Assembly: GCA_030043285.1 (NCBI GenBank)
Contig: JASHXZ010000669.1
Coordinates: forward strand, 1 to 5,433
DNA: 5,433 nt
Source: Xanthobacteraceae bacterium
GTDB lineage: Bacteria > Pseudomonadota > Alphaproteobacteria > Rhizobiales > Xanthobacteraceae
Direction of reading: 5' to 3'
Shown: positions 1 through 5,416 of the stretch, piece by piece
How positions within the stretch are numbered: the first letter of the stretch is position 1
Layout of the letters: each line of letters opens with the position of its first letter
Position numbers and translations under genes: made by a program
Notes under the pieces: model-generated
The model's input: the letters and a program-made list of their open reading frames with translations, nothing else
What the model was told of the DNA's origin: nothing
The model's database searches: none

Positions 1-334
1 TCCTGTCCAGTTCGACGTGCAGTTGCGGTTCCGCAGCGGCGATGTCGGCTGGCGAACGCGCCTCGAGCAGCCGGTCGATGGAATCAACCGCGACTGTGAC
101 CGACTGGAAGGCTTTGAGCGCCTGCTCCTGCATGACGTCGAGCGAGCGCGCGATGCGCTCGTTGGCTAGCGCCTGTTTGTCCTGATAGCTGATCCAGCTC
201 GCGACCAGAAACAGCGTCAGCGGCAGAATGAGCGCGGCGGCTGCAAGCAGGCGCAGCAAGCGAAGGGTGGCGGCCCGGGCCTGCGCATCCTTGGGGTGCA
301 AGGCGACGCCTTCGAAGGCCGGCTGTTTCACCAT
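1..334 (-). CDS. N-terminal part of a membrane-bound sensor protein, probably a PAS/Cache-type histidine kinase (cut by window edge)
   Basis: An open frame runs on the minus strand from an ATG at 332-334 to the window edge without a stop, giving 111 codons. The start is supported by GGAG at 340-343, five bases upstream. Residues 1-22 are a short cytoplasmic tail. About residues 25-47 form one hydrophobic helix (core LILPLTLFLVASW), and the remainder is a helical extracytoplasmic stretch with ANERIARSLDVMQEQALKAF around residues 57-76. From memory, this tail-helix-SYxxxxALANERIxRSLDVMQEQAxKxFQSV pattern opens many bradyrhizobial sensor histidine kinases that have a periplasmic Cache-like region followed by PAS and kinase domains. 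The output domain lies outside the window, so a diguanylate cyclase or another signalling output cannot be excluded. The gene is divergent from the TctC-type gene, which allows a shared control region. Membrane sensor is fairly sure; kinase is inference. Confidence 0.7.
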   Translation of the reverse strand, partial: MVKQPAFEGVALHPKDAQARAATLRLLRLLAAAALILPLTLFLVASWISYQDKQALANERIARSLDVMQEQALKAFQSVTVAVDSIDRLLEARSPADIAAAEPQLHVELDR

Positions 335-628
335 GCTTGCTCCGACTTGCCAATATCCCCGTCCGGGCGACGCAGCCGGGGCGAAGCTAGCGAAACGGGC
401 CAGCAAGGTGAAGCGATTCTCGCGAAGGATTCGCGCTCTTTTTCGGCCTCGAGTTCCAGCGGCTGCAGCACGCGCCGAGACCACAATTGACACGGCGGAA
501 TATCAAGGAACTTGCTGTTGCGTCCCGCCGGGCGCAGCCTACGCTAGGGTTCTAGGGCGGGCGCGGCGCGGCGCTCTTGCCGCGAAAGGCGGCGGAAGGT
601 GGCCTCTAATATGTCAGCCGGAACAATG
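335..628. other. Divergent intergenic region between the sensor gene and the TctC-type gene
   Basis: About 290 bases separate the two divergent starts. Plus-strand frames across it have no ribosome-binding site and no recognisable product. It holds a hairpin plus T-run at 421-444 (listed separately), a consensus-like TTGACA at 487-492 with no convincing -10 box 16-18 bases downstream, and a short tandem repeat CTAGGG-TT-CTAGGG at 544-557. TTGCGT (518-523) and TACGCT (540-545), 16 bases apart, are only a weak alternative promoter for the TctC-type gene. I see no clear promoter for the sensor gene. Confidence 0.5.
421..444 (+). terminator. Hairpin with T-run, terminator-like, upstream of the TctC-type gene
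   Basis: CGCGAA (421-426) and TTCGCG (430-435) are perfect 6-base inverted arms around a GGA loop. CTCTTTTTC (436-444) follows. On the plus strand this has the form of a small intrinsic terminator. It sits inside the divergent region, about 185 bases before the likely start of the TctC-type gene and about 90 bases from the sensor start. It could end a short or antisense transcript, act as a leader attenuator, or be chance in GC-rich DNA. The stem is short, so confidence is modest. Confidence 0.3.
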
Positions 629-1600
629 ATGCGACTTGCGCGCAGACGGTTTTTAGAGCTTTCGGCTGCGACCGCTGCAGTGACGGTGCTGCCGCGCGCG
701 GCGTTCGCGCAGGCCTATCCCGTCCGCCCAGCGCGGATCATCGTCGGTTTCCCGGCCGGCACGTCCTCTGACATTACGGCGCGCCTGATCGGGCAATGGC
801 TCTCCGAGCGGCTGAGCGAGCAATTCGTCGTCGAGGACCGGCCCGGCGCCGGTACCAATATCGCCGCCGACGCGGTGGTGCATGCTGCGCCTGACGGTTA
901 CACGCTGCTCTGGGTGACGCAGACCAACGCCATCAACGCGTCGATCTACACCAATCTTAATTTCAACTTCATCCGCGACATCGCGCCGGTGGCCGGTGTC
1001 ATTCGCGTGCCGGCGGTGGTCATGGTGCACCCATCGGTGCCGGCCGCGACCATCCCGGAATTCATTGCTTACGCCAAGGCGAACCCGGGCAAGATCAACA
1101 TGTCGACGCCCGGGATCGGCAGCATCAACCACGTCGCCGGCGAGTTGTTCAAGATGATGGCCGGCGTCGATCTCGTGGCGGTGCATTATCGCTCAAGCCA
1201 GTTTCCCGACTTGCTCAGCGGCCAGGTGCAGGTGACGTTCAATCCACTGCCGTCATCGCTGGAATTCATCAAGTCCGGCAAGCTGCGGGCCCTCGCGGTG
1301 ACGAGCACGACACGCCAGGCGGTGCTGCCCGATGTGCCGCCGGTGGCGCAATTCCTGCCCGGCTACGAGGCGACCGCGTGGTTCGGCATCGGCGCACCGA
1401 AGGCGACGCCGGCCGACATCGTCGAGAGGCTCAACCGGGAGATCAACGCAGGGCTGGCTGATGCCAAGCTCGAAGCGCGGTTGCACGACCTGGGCGGCGA
1501 GGAGTTTCCCGGCTCGCCGGCCGATTTCGCCAAGTTCATTGCCGCCGAAACAGAGAAGTGGGCCAAGGTCGTCCACTTCGCCGGCATCAAGCCGGAGTGA
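629..1600 (+). CDS. Tripartite tricarboxylate transporter (TctC/Bug family) periplasmic solute-binding protein
   Basis: It is a periplasmic binding protein that would capture a small carboxylate-type ligand; the actual ligand cannot be told from sequence. From the chosen ATG it is 323 residues, the usual family length. Residues 5-29 are an export signal with a Tat-like RRRFLEL motif, a hydrophobic stretch and AFA/AQA cleavage choices before YPVRP. Family motifs follow: GFPAGTSSDITAR (residues 40-52), VEDRPGAGTNIA (68-79), a PDGYTLLW segment, STPGIGSINHVAGELFKMMAGV, YRSSQFPDLLSGQVQVTFN, SGKLRALAVT and the C-terminal KWAKVVHFAGIKPE. The frame stays open back to GTG at 599, and ATGs also occur at 611 and 626. 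I prefer 629 because GGAA at 620-623 is five bases away and the Tat motif then lies near the N terminus; 611, with GGAAGG at 594-599, is the main alternative. No TctA or TctB membrane genes are visible, so it is an orphan here, as is common for Bug proteins. Confidence 0.93.
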   Translation: MRLARRRFLELSAATAAVTVLPRAAFAQAYPVRPARIIVGFPAGTSSDITARLIGQWLSERLSEQFVVEDRPGAGTNIAADAVVHAAPDGYTLLWVTQTNAINASIYTNLNFNFIRDIAPVAGVIRVPAVVMVHPSVPAATIPEFIAYAKANPGKINMSTPGIGSINHVAGELFKMMAGVDLVAVHYRSSQFPDLLSGQVQVTFNPLPSSLEFIKSGKLRALAVTSTTRQAVLPDVPPVAQFLPGYEATAWFGIGAPKATPADIVERLNREINAGLADAKLEARLHDLGGEEFPGSPADFAKFIAAETEKWAKVVHFAGIKPE

Positions 1601-1621
1601 CGCGTGAGCGAGTGCTCAAGT
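1601..1621. other. Short convergent spacer with a weak hairpin
   Basis: Only 21 bases separate the stop of the TctC-type gene from the stop of the convergent membrane-protein gene. TGAGC (1605-1609) and GCTCA (1614-1618) can form a 5-base stem with a GAGT loop. No T-run follows in either direction, so I do not call it an intrinsic terminator. The two transcripts may therefore overlap at their 3' ends. Confidence 0.3.
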
Positions 1622-2968
1622 CTAGTGCAGGAAATGCTCAAGAACTGCCGTCGTGAGCACGTTTGCATATCGCAGGTATAGCGTGATCGCTCCTGCACTG
1701 ATGACAGCCGGCAAAAGAGCGCCTTTCAGCAGCAATGGAGGCAGTTTTTCTCGTGGCCATCCGGGCGCCGTCTTCAGCCGGGGTCTGCGCACAAGTCCCA
1801 CGATCGTGCCGATCATCATGCCGGGCGGCCCGCCCGCCAGGCCGCCCGCCACCATCGAACCGAACGCACTGCTTAGGCCGGGCCAGAGGCCGGCAAATAC
1901 TGCCGACATTTCTCCGCTGGTTACCGCGAGCAGACAAAGGCCAAGCCCCGCGACCTGCAGCGCCCGAGCCGCAACCTGCTGCGACAAGGATTTCAACCAC
2001 GGCAGCGGCATGGCCTCGGCGGCCAGGGGCAGCGATTGTAAGAGCCAGTAAAGGCTGACAATGCCATAGGCTCCGAACCTTACCGCAGCCTGATGACCCA
2101 GGCGGTTGTATTGGTTTCCGCTGAGCTGCAGCGCGGCTGACATGCTGTTCCATACATTCAGCGAAATCCAAGTAAAAAAACCAAGTACGAAGCCGATCTG
2201 CAATCCGCGCAGTGAATGCGCCCAGACCGGTCTGAAGAGTAAGCGGGCCTCGAAGCTCGATGAGCCGACCGAGTCGGCAACCTGGCTCCACTTCACCTTC
2301 CGCGGCTTGCCGTTCTTTGCCGGCGCCTGGATGGTGCGGCACGGCAGACTGCCGGCAATTTCACCGTTCAGGATCGCGGGAAATAGCTCTGCCGCGACCG
2401 TCACCTGACGCAGCGTGCCGTCCGGCAGTTGCACTTCCCAGCGCGGCGCCGGCGGTTTGTCCGTTGCCGGCTTTCCAGATGATGTGTTGGAGCCGGGTGC
2501 AGCGCTGATCGCAGGGGTAGGCGCGCCCTTTTGCACTGGCAGCGACTGACCGCGAGCCAGCAGAATTTCGCGCATGGCAATGAAGGCCTCATCGGACCAG
2601 GCTTGCCTGTCGTTTTCCTGGTATCGCAGCAACAGTTCGGGTGTCTCGGTATCGCGGAGGGTGCTTTTTATGCTGGCCACCAATTTGGGGTCCGGATTGC
2701 CCTTGACCGGGCTCGGTTCGGCCGCCCGTGCGGATTGACCTGCTGCGATCGCGGGCCCGCCACTGCTCTCCGATTCGATCCTGCGGATTGCCTGTTCGAG
2801 CGATTCAAGCTCGCGCCCGATCGTCGACTCACTCGGCGTCGGCGTCTGGCCGCGCAGTTGCGTGACCAGCGCGTTGCGGGCGCGCTCGTAGAGCGCACGA
2901 CGCGCTGCGTCCGTATTCTGTGGGAGTTTAGCAACGGCGCGAGAAATGAGCGGGTAAAAATCCGCCAT
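1622..2968 (-). CDS. Uncharacterised modular membrane protein (three soluble segments plus C-terminal multi-pass domain)
   Basis: This 448-residue protein is not one I can name. The start is the ATG at 2966-2968, with AAGGA at 2978-2982 nine bases upstream. Residues 1-65 are a helical block (FYPLISRAVAKL, then ARRALYERARNAL and a heptad-like RELESLEQAIRRIESE), which I associate with uncharacterised Bradyrhizobium proteins. Residues about 95-143 carry a second conserved-looking module with ETPELLLRY, WSDEAFIAMREILLARG and LP. A Ser/Pro/Ala-rich linker (145-173) leads to a small possibly GYF-like beta segment, WEVQLPDGTLRQVTV to VKWSQV (177-231). Residues 250-436 hold four or five hydrophobic helices, near 254-272, 296-316, 333-350, 365-392 (Gly-rich) and 412-433. 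No catalytic motif is evident. The soluble part is probably cytoplasmic and regulatory or protein-binding; that is inference. The lipoprotein gene lies 164 bases upstream on the same strand, so co-transcription is possible but unproven. Confidence 0.85.
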   Translation of the reverse strand: MADFYPLISRAVAKLPQNTDAARRALYERARNALVTQLRGQTPTPSESTIGRELESLEQAIRRIESESSGGPAIAAGQSARAAEPSPVKGNPDPKLVASIKSTLRDTETPELLLRYQENDRQAWSDEAFIAMREILLARGQSLPVQKGAPTPAISAAPGSNTSSGKPATDKPPAPRWEVQLPDGTLRQVTVAAELFPAILNGEIAGSLPCRTIQAPAKNGKPRKVKWSQVADSVGSSSFEARLLFRPVWAHSLRGLQIGFVLGFFTWISLNVWNSMSAALQLSGNQYNRLGHQAAVRFGAYGIVSLYWLLQSLPLAAEAMPLPWLKSLSQQVAARALQVAGLGLCLLAVTSGEMSAVFAGLWPGLSSAFGSMVAGGLAGGPPGMMIGTIVGLVRRPRLKTAPGWPREKLPPLLLKGALLPAVISAGAITLYLRYANVLTTAVLEHFLH

Positions 2969-2987
2969 CGTTGGTGATCCTTATGTC

Positions 2988-3057
2988 ACGGATCGTCCGT
3001 TTTCAGGGACATTCCATATGAGGAAATCTTTGACAGGATATTCGCATGACGGATCGT
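2988..3057. repeat. Direct repeat pair ACGGATCGT, 61 bases apart
   Basis: The 9-mer ACGGATCGT occurs at 2988-2996 and again at 3049-3057, in the same orientation, just upstream of the minus-strand membrane-protein gene. The first copy is also one half of a small palindrome (2988-3000). The pair could mark binding sites of a regulator; with two copies this short, chance is not excluded. Confidence 0.3.
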
Positions 3058-3060
3058 TGC

Positions 3061-3125
3061 CGTTTCGGCGTCGATGAGGTGTTCGCTACGGACAGTCGTT
3101 GGTCGTCGCGATCGGCGTTTCGGCG
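3061..3125. repeat. Direct repeat pair CGTTTCGGCG, 55 bases apart
   Basis: The 10-mer CGTTTCGGCG occurs at 3061-3070 and 3116-3125 in the same orientation, within the gap immediately downstream of the lipoprotein stop codon. The right copy continues into GGCGCC. Function is unknown; the repeat may be chance in GC-rich DNA. Confidence 0.3.
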
Positions 3126-3132
3126 GCGCCAT

Positions 3133-3711
3133 TCATTTGATGCTCAGTGGATATGAGACGCCGTGGAAGCGCACGGTGGCGCCCTTCAGGGCGTGTTCAG
3201 GCACTTCGAAAATCCACTTCGAATTGAGCGAAGCAGGTTGCCCGGGATCCACTGTTAAAGAATCAAAAGGTATCCACGTATTTTCCCTGCTCGCGTCGGC
3301 AATCCCAAATGCCGCATGATCGGCGCCCTTGCCGTCGACCAACAGAAGCTCGCTTGCCGGCAGCAGCGATTTTTTGTCGGCGTTCAGAACATTGAATTCG
3401 ACGATCACGAATGTCTCGAGCGGCTTGAGGGGGATCGGCTGATACGACACCTTGGTTTCAATTGGTCCGCTGTACGTGTAGCCGCCTGCCGTCGTGGCGG
3501 CCATGTTGGCAGCATTGTTCATGCCGCTCAGTTGAATTTCGCGAAGTTGCTTCATTTGCGGCTTTTTGGTCGCGACCGTCCGCGCGATTTGAATTCCGAG
3601 CGCCTCATCGTTCTCGGACAAACCCTGTGTCGCCGGGCTCGGCGCCTTGGCGCAGCCGAAAGACACGAGGCATATACCGGCCATGACGGCAATGAGGCTC
3701 CCGAAGTTCAT
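3133..3711 (-). CDS. Small predicted lipoprotein with a DUF4352-like Ig-fold domain
   Basis: The frame opens at a GTG (3727-3729), but I start it at the ATG at 3709-3711 because GAGGA (3719-3723) sits seven bases before it and the signal peptide then begins directly; this gives 192 residues. Residues 1-20 (MNFGSLIAVMAGICLVSFGC) form a short signal ending in Cys20. The lipobox VSFGC is imperfect, since the -3 position is Ser, but the Cys and the following AKAPSP linker fit lipidation. Residues 21-85 are a polar helix and a Gly/Thr-rich linker. Residues about 86-190 look like a beta-sandwich: FVIVEFNVLNADKKSLLPASELLLVDGKG, then FDSLTVDPGQ, IFEVPEHAL and VRFHGV. That order (strand plus N, hydrophobic strand plus DGKG, PGQ, FEVP) resembles DUF4352-type immunoglobulin-like domains. 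Those domains are found in many secreted lipoproteins and have no enzymatic role known to me. Its GC, about 54% by hand count over 3181-3600, is below that of the flanking genes. Confidence 0.8.
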   Translation of the reverse strand: MNFGSLIAVMAGICLVSFGCAKAPSPATQGLSENDEALGIQIARTVATKKPQMKQLREIQLSGMNNAANMAATTAGGYTYSGPIETKVSYQPIPLKPLETFVIVEFNVLNADKKSLLPASELLLVDGKGADHAAFGIADASRENTWIPFDSLTVDPGQPASLNSKWIFEVPEHALKGATVRFHGVSYPLSIK

Positions 3712-4276
3712 TGTACAATCCTCGTTCACTTTGCGATCTGAGCTGCGTCGTTACGACTGGCTCTGTATGAGCCAAGAAGCGTGCCGCGCGGCGATGGAGG
3801 GAATGGGCAGAAGCTGGATGGCCGAACGCAACGGAGCTGTTCTTGCGGATTACATCAAACGGTTTTTTATTTGCTGATCTCGGCAGCAAAAATAAGCGCC
3901 GCCAACAGAGCGGCAGTTTCTCCAACTATTGCTGGCGATTTTTGCGCGTAAATTGCAAGGAGACGGTGTTGGAAACGCAACGGCCGCGACCGCGATTAAC
4001 CTCGCGCCAATTGCCAACCGAAGTGGTCCTAAAAACGTTTGGTCTTCATATGAAAAAATCAGCAATTGTTTGGTCATGTCTCTTGCCCCCGGCCACTCTC
4101 ACCCCGCATCTCAATGACGACAAACTTTAACCATGAATTAGCCGTCCCGGCAACGCAAATCCGGTCCGCAGGGAGACAAATGCGTGTAGTATTCGGTGTT
4201 CTCTACTCGCCTTTGAGCGGCCAGCATTGGGGCGTCGATAGGCAAGGAAGTGGCTGAACTTAGAGCTGAATCTCCA

Positions 4277-4309
4277 ATCCTGGATGAGATTTTTGTAGTT
4301 CATCAGGAT
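4277..4309. promoter_or_regulatory. Bulged inverted repeat over the promoter: candidate operator
   Basis: ATCCTG-G-ATGA (4277-4287) is complementary to TCAT-CAGGAT (4300-4309), with ten pairs and one bulged G, around a 12-base AT-rich centre (4288-4299). The predicted -35 box (4293-4298) lies in that centre, and the right arm occupies the -35/-10 spacer. A dimeric repressor bound here would block RNA polymerase, so operator is the natural reading. No T-run follows the dyad, which argues against a terminator. Confidence 0.4.
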
Positions 4310-4321
4310 GCGGGATAAAAT
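4293..4321 (+). promoter_or_regulatory. Predicted sigma-70-type promoter of the propeller gene
   Basis: TTGTAG (4293-4298) and TAAAAT (4316-4321) are separated by exactly 17 bases. The -10 box matches the TATAAT consensus at five of six positions; the -35 box keeps the TTG core. Transcription would start near 4328, leaving a leader of roughly 20 bases before the ATG, just enough to include the ribosome-binding site. Read by eye, without a scoring matrix. Confidence 0.5.
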
Positions 4322-4334
4322 GAAACAGCGACCG

Positions 4335-4341
4335 GGAGGAG
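4335..4341 (+). promoter_or_regulatory. Strong ribosome-binding site of the propeller gene
   Basis: GGAGGAG is separated from the ATG at 4349 by seven bases. It fixes this start codon and suggests efficient translation. Confidence 0.8.
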
Positions 4342-4348
4342 AAATTCC

Positions 4349-5386
4349 ATGATATCAGCGCTTAGGACGTTTTTTGTGCTCGGACTTGCCGCAATGGCGG
4401 CGATCGCGATCGGCGGCGGCGCAGCGCAGGCGCAAAGCGCGCCCGATCCGAACGCAGCCCCCAACCCGTATCACGTCGACGCTTCTTGGCATTTGCAGCT
4501 GCCCGAGGGCCGCAAGCTCGGCGCGCCGATCGGCGTCGAAATCGATCACAGTGACGGCAAGACGCTATGGCTGTTCGATCGTTGCGGCGGCGAGAGCTGC
4601 ACCGGCTCGCCGCTTAATCCGATCTTCAAGCTCGATGCGCCCGGCAAGGTTTTGGTGAATTTCGGCGCCGGCACGGTCAACTGGCCGCACGGCTTTTATG
4701 TCGATCGCGACGGCAACGTCTGGGTGACGGACGGCAAGGCCGGCGGCGGCAAGGGCCACGACGTCATCAAGTTTTCGCCCGACGGCAAAGTGCTGATGAC
4801 GCTCGGCAAGCCAGGCGAGCCCGGCAACGCGCCTGGCCAGTTCGACATGCCTTCCGACGTGGTTACCGCGCCGAACGGCGATATTTTCGTTGCCGACGGT
4901 CACGGCGTCTTCGAGGGCCACCTCACCAACGACCGCATCGTCAAGCTGAGCAAAGACGGCAAGTTCATCAAGGCGTGGGGCAAGCACGGCTCCGGCCCCG
5001 GCGAGTTCGACGTGCCGCACAGCCTGGCGTTTGATTCCGCCGGACGGCTCTATGTCGGCGATCGCTCCAATAGCCGCGTCCAGATCTTCGACCAGGACGG
5101 CAACTTCATCGCGCAGTGGCGGCAGTTCGGCCGGCCGTCGAGTGTCGCTATCGACAAGAACGACACGATCTACGTCGCCGATTCGCAGTCGGACGCCAAG
5201 ACCAATCCGGGCTTCCAGCAAGGCATCCGCATCGGCAGTGTCAAGGACGGCAAAGTCACCGCCTTCATTCCGCTCACCGATGCAGCCGTTGGCGCCGCCG
5301 AGGAACTGACCGCCGACGATGCGGGCAACATCTACGCCGGCTTCACCGCGCCTGGAAAAGCCGCCGTGCGCAAGTATGTGAAATAG
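4349..5386 (+). CDS. Exported NHL-repeat beta-propeller protein, peptidyl-alpha-hydroxyglycine alpha-amidating lyase (PAL)-like
   Basis: The 345-residue protein begins with a Sec signal (residues 1-28; hydrophobic FFVLGLAAMAAIAIGGGAA, cleavage after AQA), so it is probably periplasmic. Repeated blade motifs mark an NHL propeller: DGNVWVTD (121-128), NGDIFVADG (176-184), AGRLYVGDR (231-239), NDTIYVADS (272-279) and AGNIYAG (326-331). The segments LFDRCG (75-80), WPHGFYVD (112-119), FVADGHG (180-186), DRIVKLSKDGKF (195-206) and FDVPHSLAF (220-228) align by eye with the PAL domain of animal peptidylglycine alpha-amidating monooxygenase, which splits peptidyl-hydroxyglycine into an amidated peptide and glyoxylate. 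Arg78, His114 and His224 match the catalytic Arg and two of the three zinc His residues; the third zinc His position is Glu318 and the catalytic Tyr position is His185. Cys79 and Cys84 may form a disulfide. No hydroxylating partner is in view, so lyase activity is doubtful; a binding or other lactonase/lyase-like role is possible. It has its own promoter and strong ribosome-binding site. Confidence 0.88.
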   Translation: MISALRTFFVLGLAAMAAIAIGGGAAQAQSAPDPNAAPNPYHVDASWHLQLPEGRKLGAPIGVEIDHSDGKTLWLFDRCGGESCTGSPLNPIFKLDAPGKVLVNFGAGTVNWPHGFYVDRDGNVWVTDGKAGGGKGHDVIKFSPDGKVLMTLGKPGEPGNAPGQFDMPSDVVTAPNGDIFVADGHGVFEGHLTNDRIVKLSKDGKFIKAWGKHGSGPGEFDVPHSLAFDSAGRLYVGDRSNSRVQIFDQDGNFIAQWRQFGRPSSVAIDKNDTIYVADSQSDAKTNPGFQQGIRIGSVKDGKVTAFIPLTDAAVGAAEELTADDAGNIYAGFTAPGKAAVRKYVK

Positions 5387-5416
5387 ACAGGGTCGCACCG
5401 AAGAGGACCACCTCCT

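Larger units (their letters stand above)
2969..3132. promoter_or_regulatory. Upstream region of the membrane-protein gene, with repeated short motifs
   Basis: This 164-base gap lies between the end of the lipoprotein gene and the start of the membrane-protein gene, both on the minus strand. It contains the AAGGA ribosome-binding site (2978-2982), a small palindrome ACGGA-TCG-TCCGT (2988-3000) flanked by ATGTC (2983-2987) and GACAT (3008-3012), and two pairs of direct repeats (listed separately). I see no clear minus-strand -35/-10 pair and no gene. A promoter for the downstream gene is plausible here but not located. Confidence 0.35.
3712..4348. other. Long AT-richer intergenic region without a convincing gene
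   Basis: About 640 bases separate the divergent lipoprotein and propeller genes. Hand-counted GC over 3841-4140 is about 48%, and the 4021-4080 line is near 35%, against 60-70% in lines of the outer genes. Contents: a 6-base hairpin TGGCTC-TGTAT-GAGCCA (3758-3774) in the lipoprotein leader; a dyad TTTGCTG/CAGCAAA (3870-3876 and 3884-3890); GCCGC/GCGGC arms (3898-3902 and 3910-3914); CGCGA/TCGCG arms (3991-3995 and 4002-4006); and an 8-base direct repeat GTTTGGTC at 4037-4044 and 4068-4075. Small frames exist, the best with a start signal being 25 codons at 4180-4257, but none is recognisable. The right end holds the propeller promoter (listed separately). Confidence 0.5.

Noticed and set aside
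228..629. 133-codon plus-strand frame across the sensor start and the divergent region
   Set aside because: Arg/Ala-rich, no ribosome-binding site, no recognisable domain, and it overlaps the better-supported sensor N terminus.
653..1186. 177-codon minus-strand frame opposite the TctC-type gene
   Set aside because: An Arg/His/Asp-rich composition without motifs marks it as an antisense shadow of the well-recognised binding-protein gene.
1638..2342. 234-codon minus-strand frame within the membrane-protein gene
   Set aside because: It is a different frame of the same strand, wholly inside the 448-residue frame, with a shadow-like Arg/Gly/Ala composition. I found no sign that it is a frameshifted part of the real gene.
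3030..3058. Consensus TTGACA on the plus strand at 3030-3035
   Set aside because: At 17 bases downstream the sequence is ATCGTT, not a -10 box, and no plus-strand gene follows.
3767..3877. 36-codon plus-strand frame ending in ADYIKRFFIC, considered as a transposase or regulator remnant
   Set aside because: No start signal, no recognisable family, and it overlaps the expected leader of the lipoprotein gene; too short to support.
4050..4130. 26-codon plus-strand frame starting MKKSAIV, like a signal peptide
   Set aside because: There is no ribosome-binding site before the ATG, and the peptide ends soon after without a mature region.
5403..5414. GAGG-ACCA-CCTC hairpin after the propeller gene as a terminator
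   Set aside because: Only four base pairs and no T-run follow it.
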